Source: a virus
DNA: 43,050 nt
IMG/VR virus record: IMGVR_UViG_3300034013_000427
Coordinates: 1-43,050 of that record
Reading direction: 5' to 3' (one strand)
Shown: positions 42,644 to 43,050 of the stretch, one piece after another
Numbering within the stretch: the first letter of the stretch is position 1
How the letters are laid out: every line of letters begins with the position of its first letter
Made by a program: the position numbers and the translations under genes
Notes under the pieces: model-generated
What the model saw: only the letters and a program-made list of their open reading frames with translations
Told to the model about the DNA's origin: nothing
Databases searched by the model: none

Positions 42644-43050
42644 ATGTCATATTACCTTTTAGCAATTAAAGACTCTCCTCTAGGCTTATGGAAGCTAGAT
42701 GAGACATCTGGATCTGTAGCTTATGACACTTCTGGTTGCGGAAATAATGGTTCTTATGTTGGTCAGATATCTAGGTCTAGTTTGCCAATTGTATCTGGAG
42801 GATCACATTCTAATAAAATAGACAGCGTTAACTACTTACAGTTTACATTATCAAAAGATTTTTCTGGAACAAATGGCACTGGTGGGTTTGCAACAACAGA
42901 CACTTACGATAATGACTTCACATTAGAAGTTTGGTTTCATCCAAAAACCTTAACATCCTTAACACCCATACTTGCTGACTCAAATGGCATAGGTCTGTAT
43001 TGGGATAAAGGAAATGTCGTATTTAAATTAGAAGATCAAAGAATTGATTA
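42644..43050 (+). CDS. LamG/concanavalin-type lectin-like protein (partial)
   Basis: Open to the window edge, 135 codons seen. The start LLAIKDSPLGLWKLDETSGS, then AYDTSGCGNNGSYVG, and FTLEVWFHPKTL near residue 90 are the landmarks of LamG-like jelly-roll domains that bind glycans. Probably another tail protein that contacts the host surface. Confidence 0.7.
   Translation, partial: MSYYLLAIKDSPLGLWKLDETSGSVAYDTSGCGNNGSYVGQISRSSLPIVSGGSHSNKIDSVNYLQFTLSKDFSGTNGTGGFATTDTYDNDFTLEVWFHPKTLTSLTPILADSNGIGLYWDKGNVVFKLEDQRID

Noticed and set aside
1-43050. Integrase, transposase, insertion sequence or att site
   Set aside because: None recognised. The 16-bp repeat at 21327/22371 lacks a nearby recombinase, so it is reported only as a possible cassette boundary.

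Overview
The window is an AT-rich, densely packed piece of a tailed double-stranded DNA phage that most likely infects an actinobacterium. It carries tail-fibre genes, a lysis group and two phage tRNAs. No ribosomal genes, integrase or transposase are visible. The actinobacterial host is inferred from an Lsr2-like mini-protein, a DUF7455-type zinc protein, a cobalamin-dependent ribonucleotide reductase, GAAAGG-type ribosome binding sites and many leaderless promoters. No search could be run, so family names rest on motifs read by eye.

Layout. (1) 1-8878, rightward: many tiny, overlapping, often cysteine-rich genes mixed with recognisable accessory genes (peroxiredoxin-like protein, sulfotransferase, a two-domain dioxygenase, a GroES-like co-chaperonin, a DUF6065 protein and a secreted trypsin-like protease). 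(2) 8879-9393: a gene-free control region with iterons, palindromes and two outward promoters. (3) 9394-21102, leftward: about 45 small genes, most of unknown function (DUF932-, YubB/DUF1281- and Lsr2-like proteins among them) plus a tRNA-Asp, arranged as about 14 short transcription units. (4) 21365-24711, rightward: a glycosyltransferase cassette, tRNA-Ile(UAU) and two dioxygenases. (5) 24708-27115, leftward: another dioxygenase, small genes and a membrane-anchored lysozyme-like lytic enzyme. (6) 27334-43050, rightward: class II ribonucleotide reductase, holin-like protein, a long run of tail-fibre genes, a fibronectin-type protein ending in Pro-Pro-Gly repeats, five consecutive 2-oxoglutarate/Fe(II) oxygenases with a second DUF6065 protein, and the start of a LamG-like lectin gene.

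The most unusual signal is the control architecture of the leftward cluster. Thirteen promoters share a TGTCA box exactly 11 bp upstream of a -10 hexamer, with no normal -35. Most have a CRP/GlxR-type palindrome (TGTGA-N6-TCACA) upstream, at distances stepping by about 10 bp. Nine copies of a rigid element (TTCCAGGG-N15/16-CGTAA-N11-NNCCC) lie in the same gaps or in the neighbouring control region. In four of them the spacers hold paired DnaA boxes (TTATCCACA). By contrast, the rightward genes use sigma-70-like or extended -10 promoters, and nine genes outside the leftward cluster have a -10 hexamer exactly 6 nt before the ATG (leaderless mRNA).

The second theme is protein or glycan modification. 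There are ten dioxygenase-type domains in nine genes, a sulfotransferase and a glycosyltransferase. Five oxygenases lie just downstream of a tail protein with eight Pro-Pro-Gly-containing repeats, and three of the five carry the lysine that collagen prolyl 4-hydroxylase uses to bind 2-oxoglutarate. This suggests, as inference, that the phage hydroxylates or decorates its own virion fibres.
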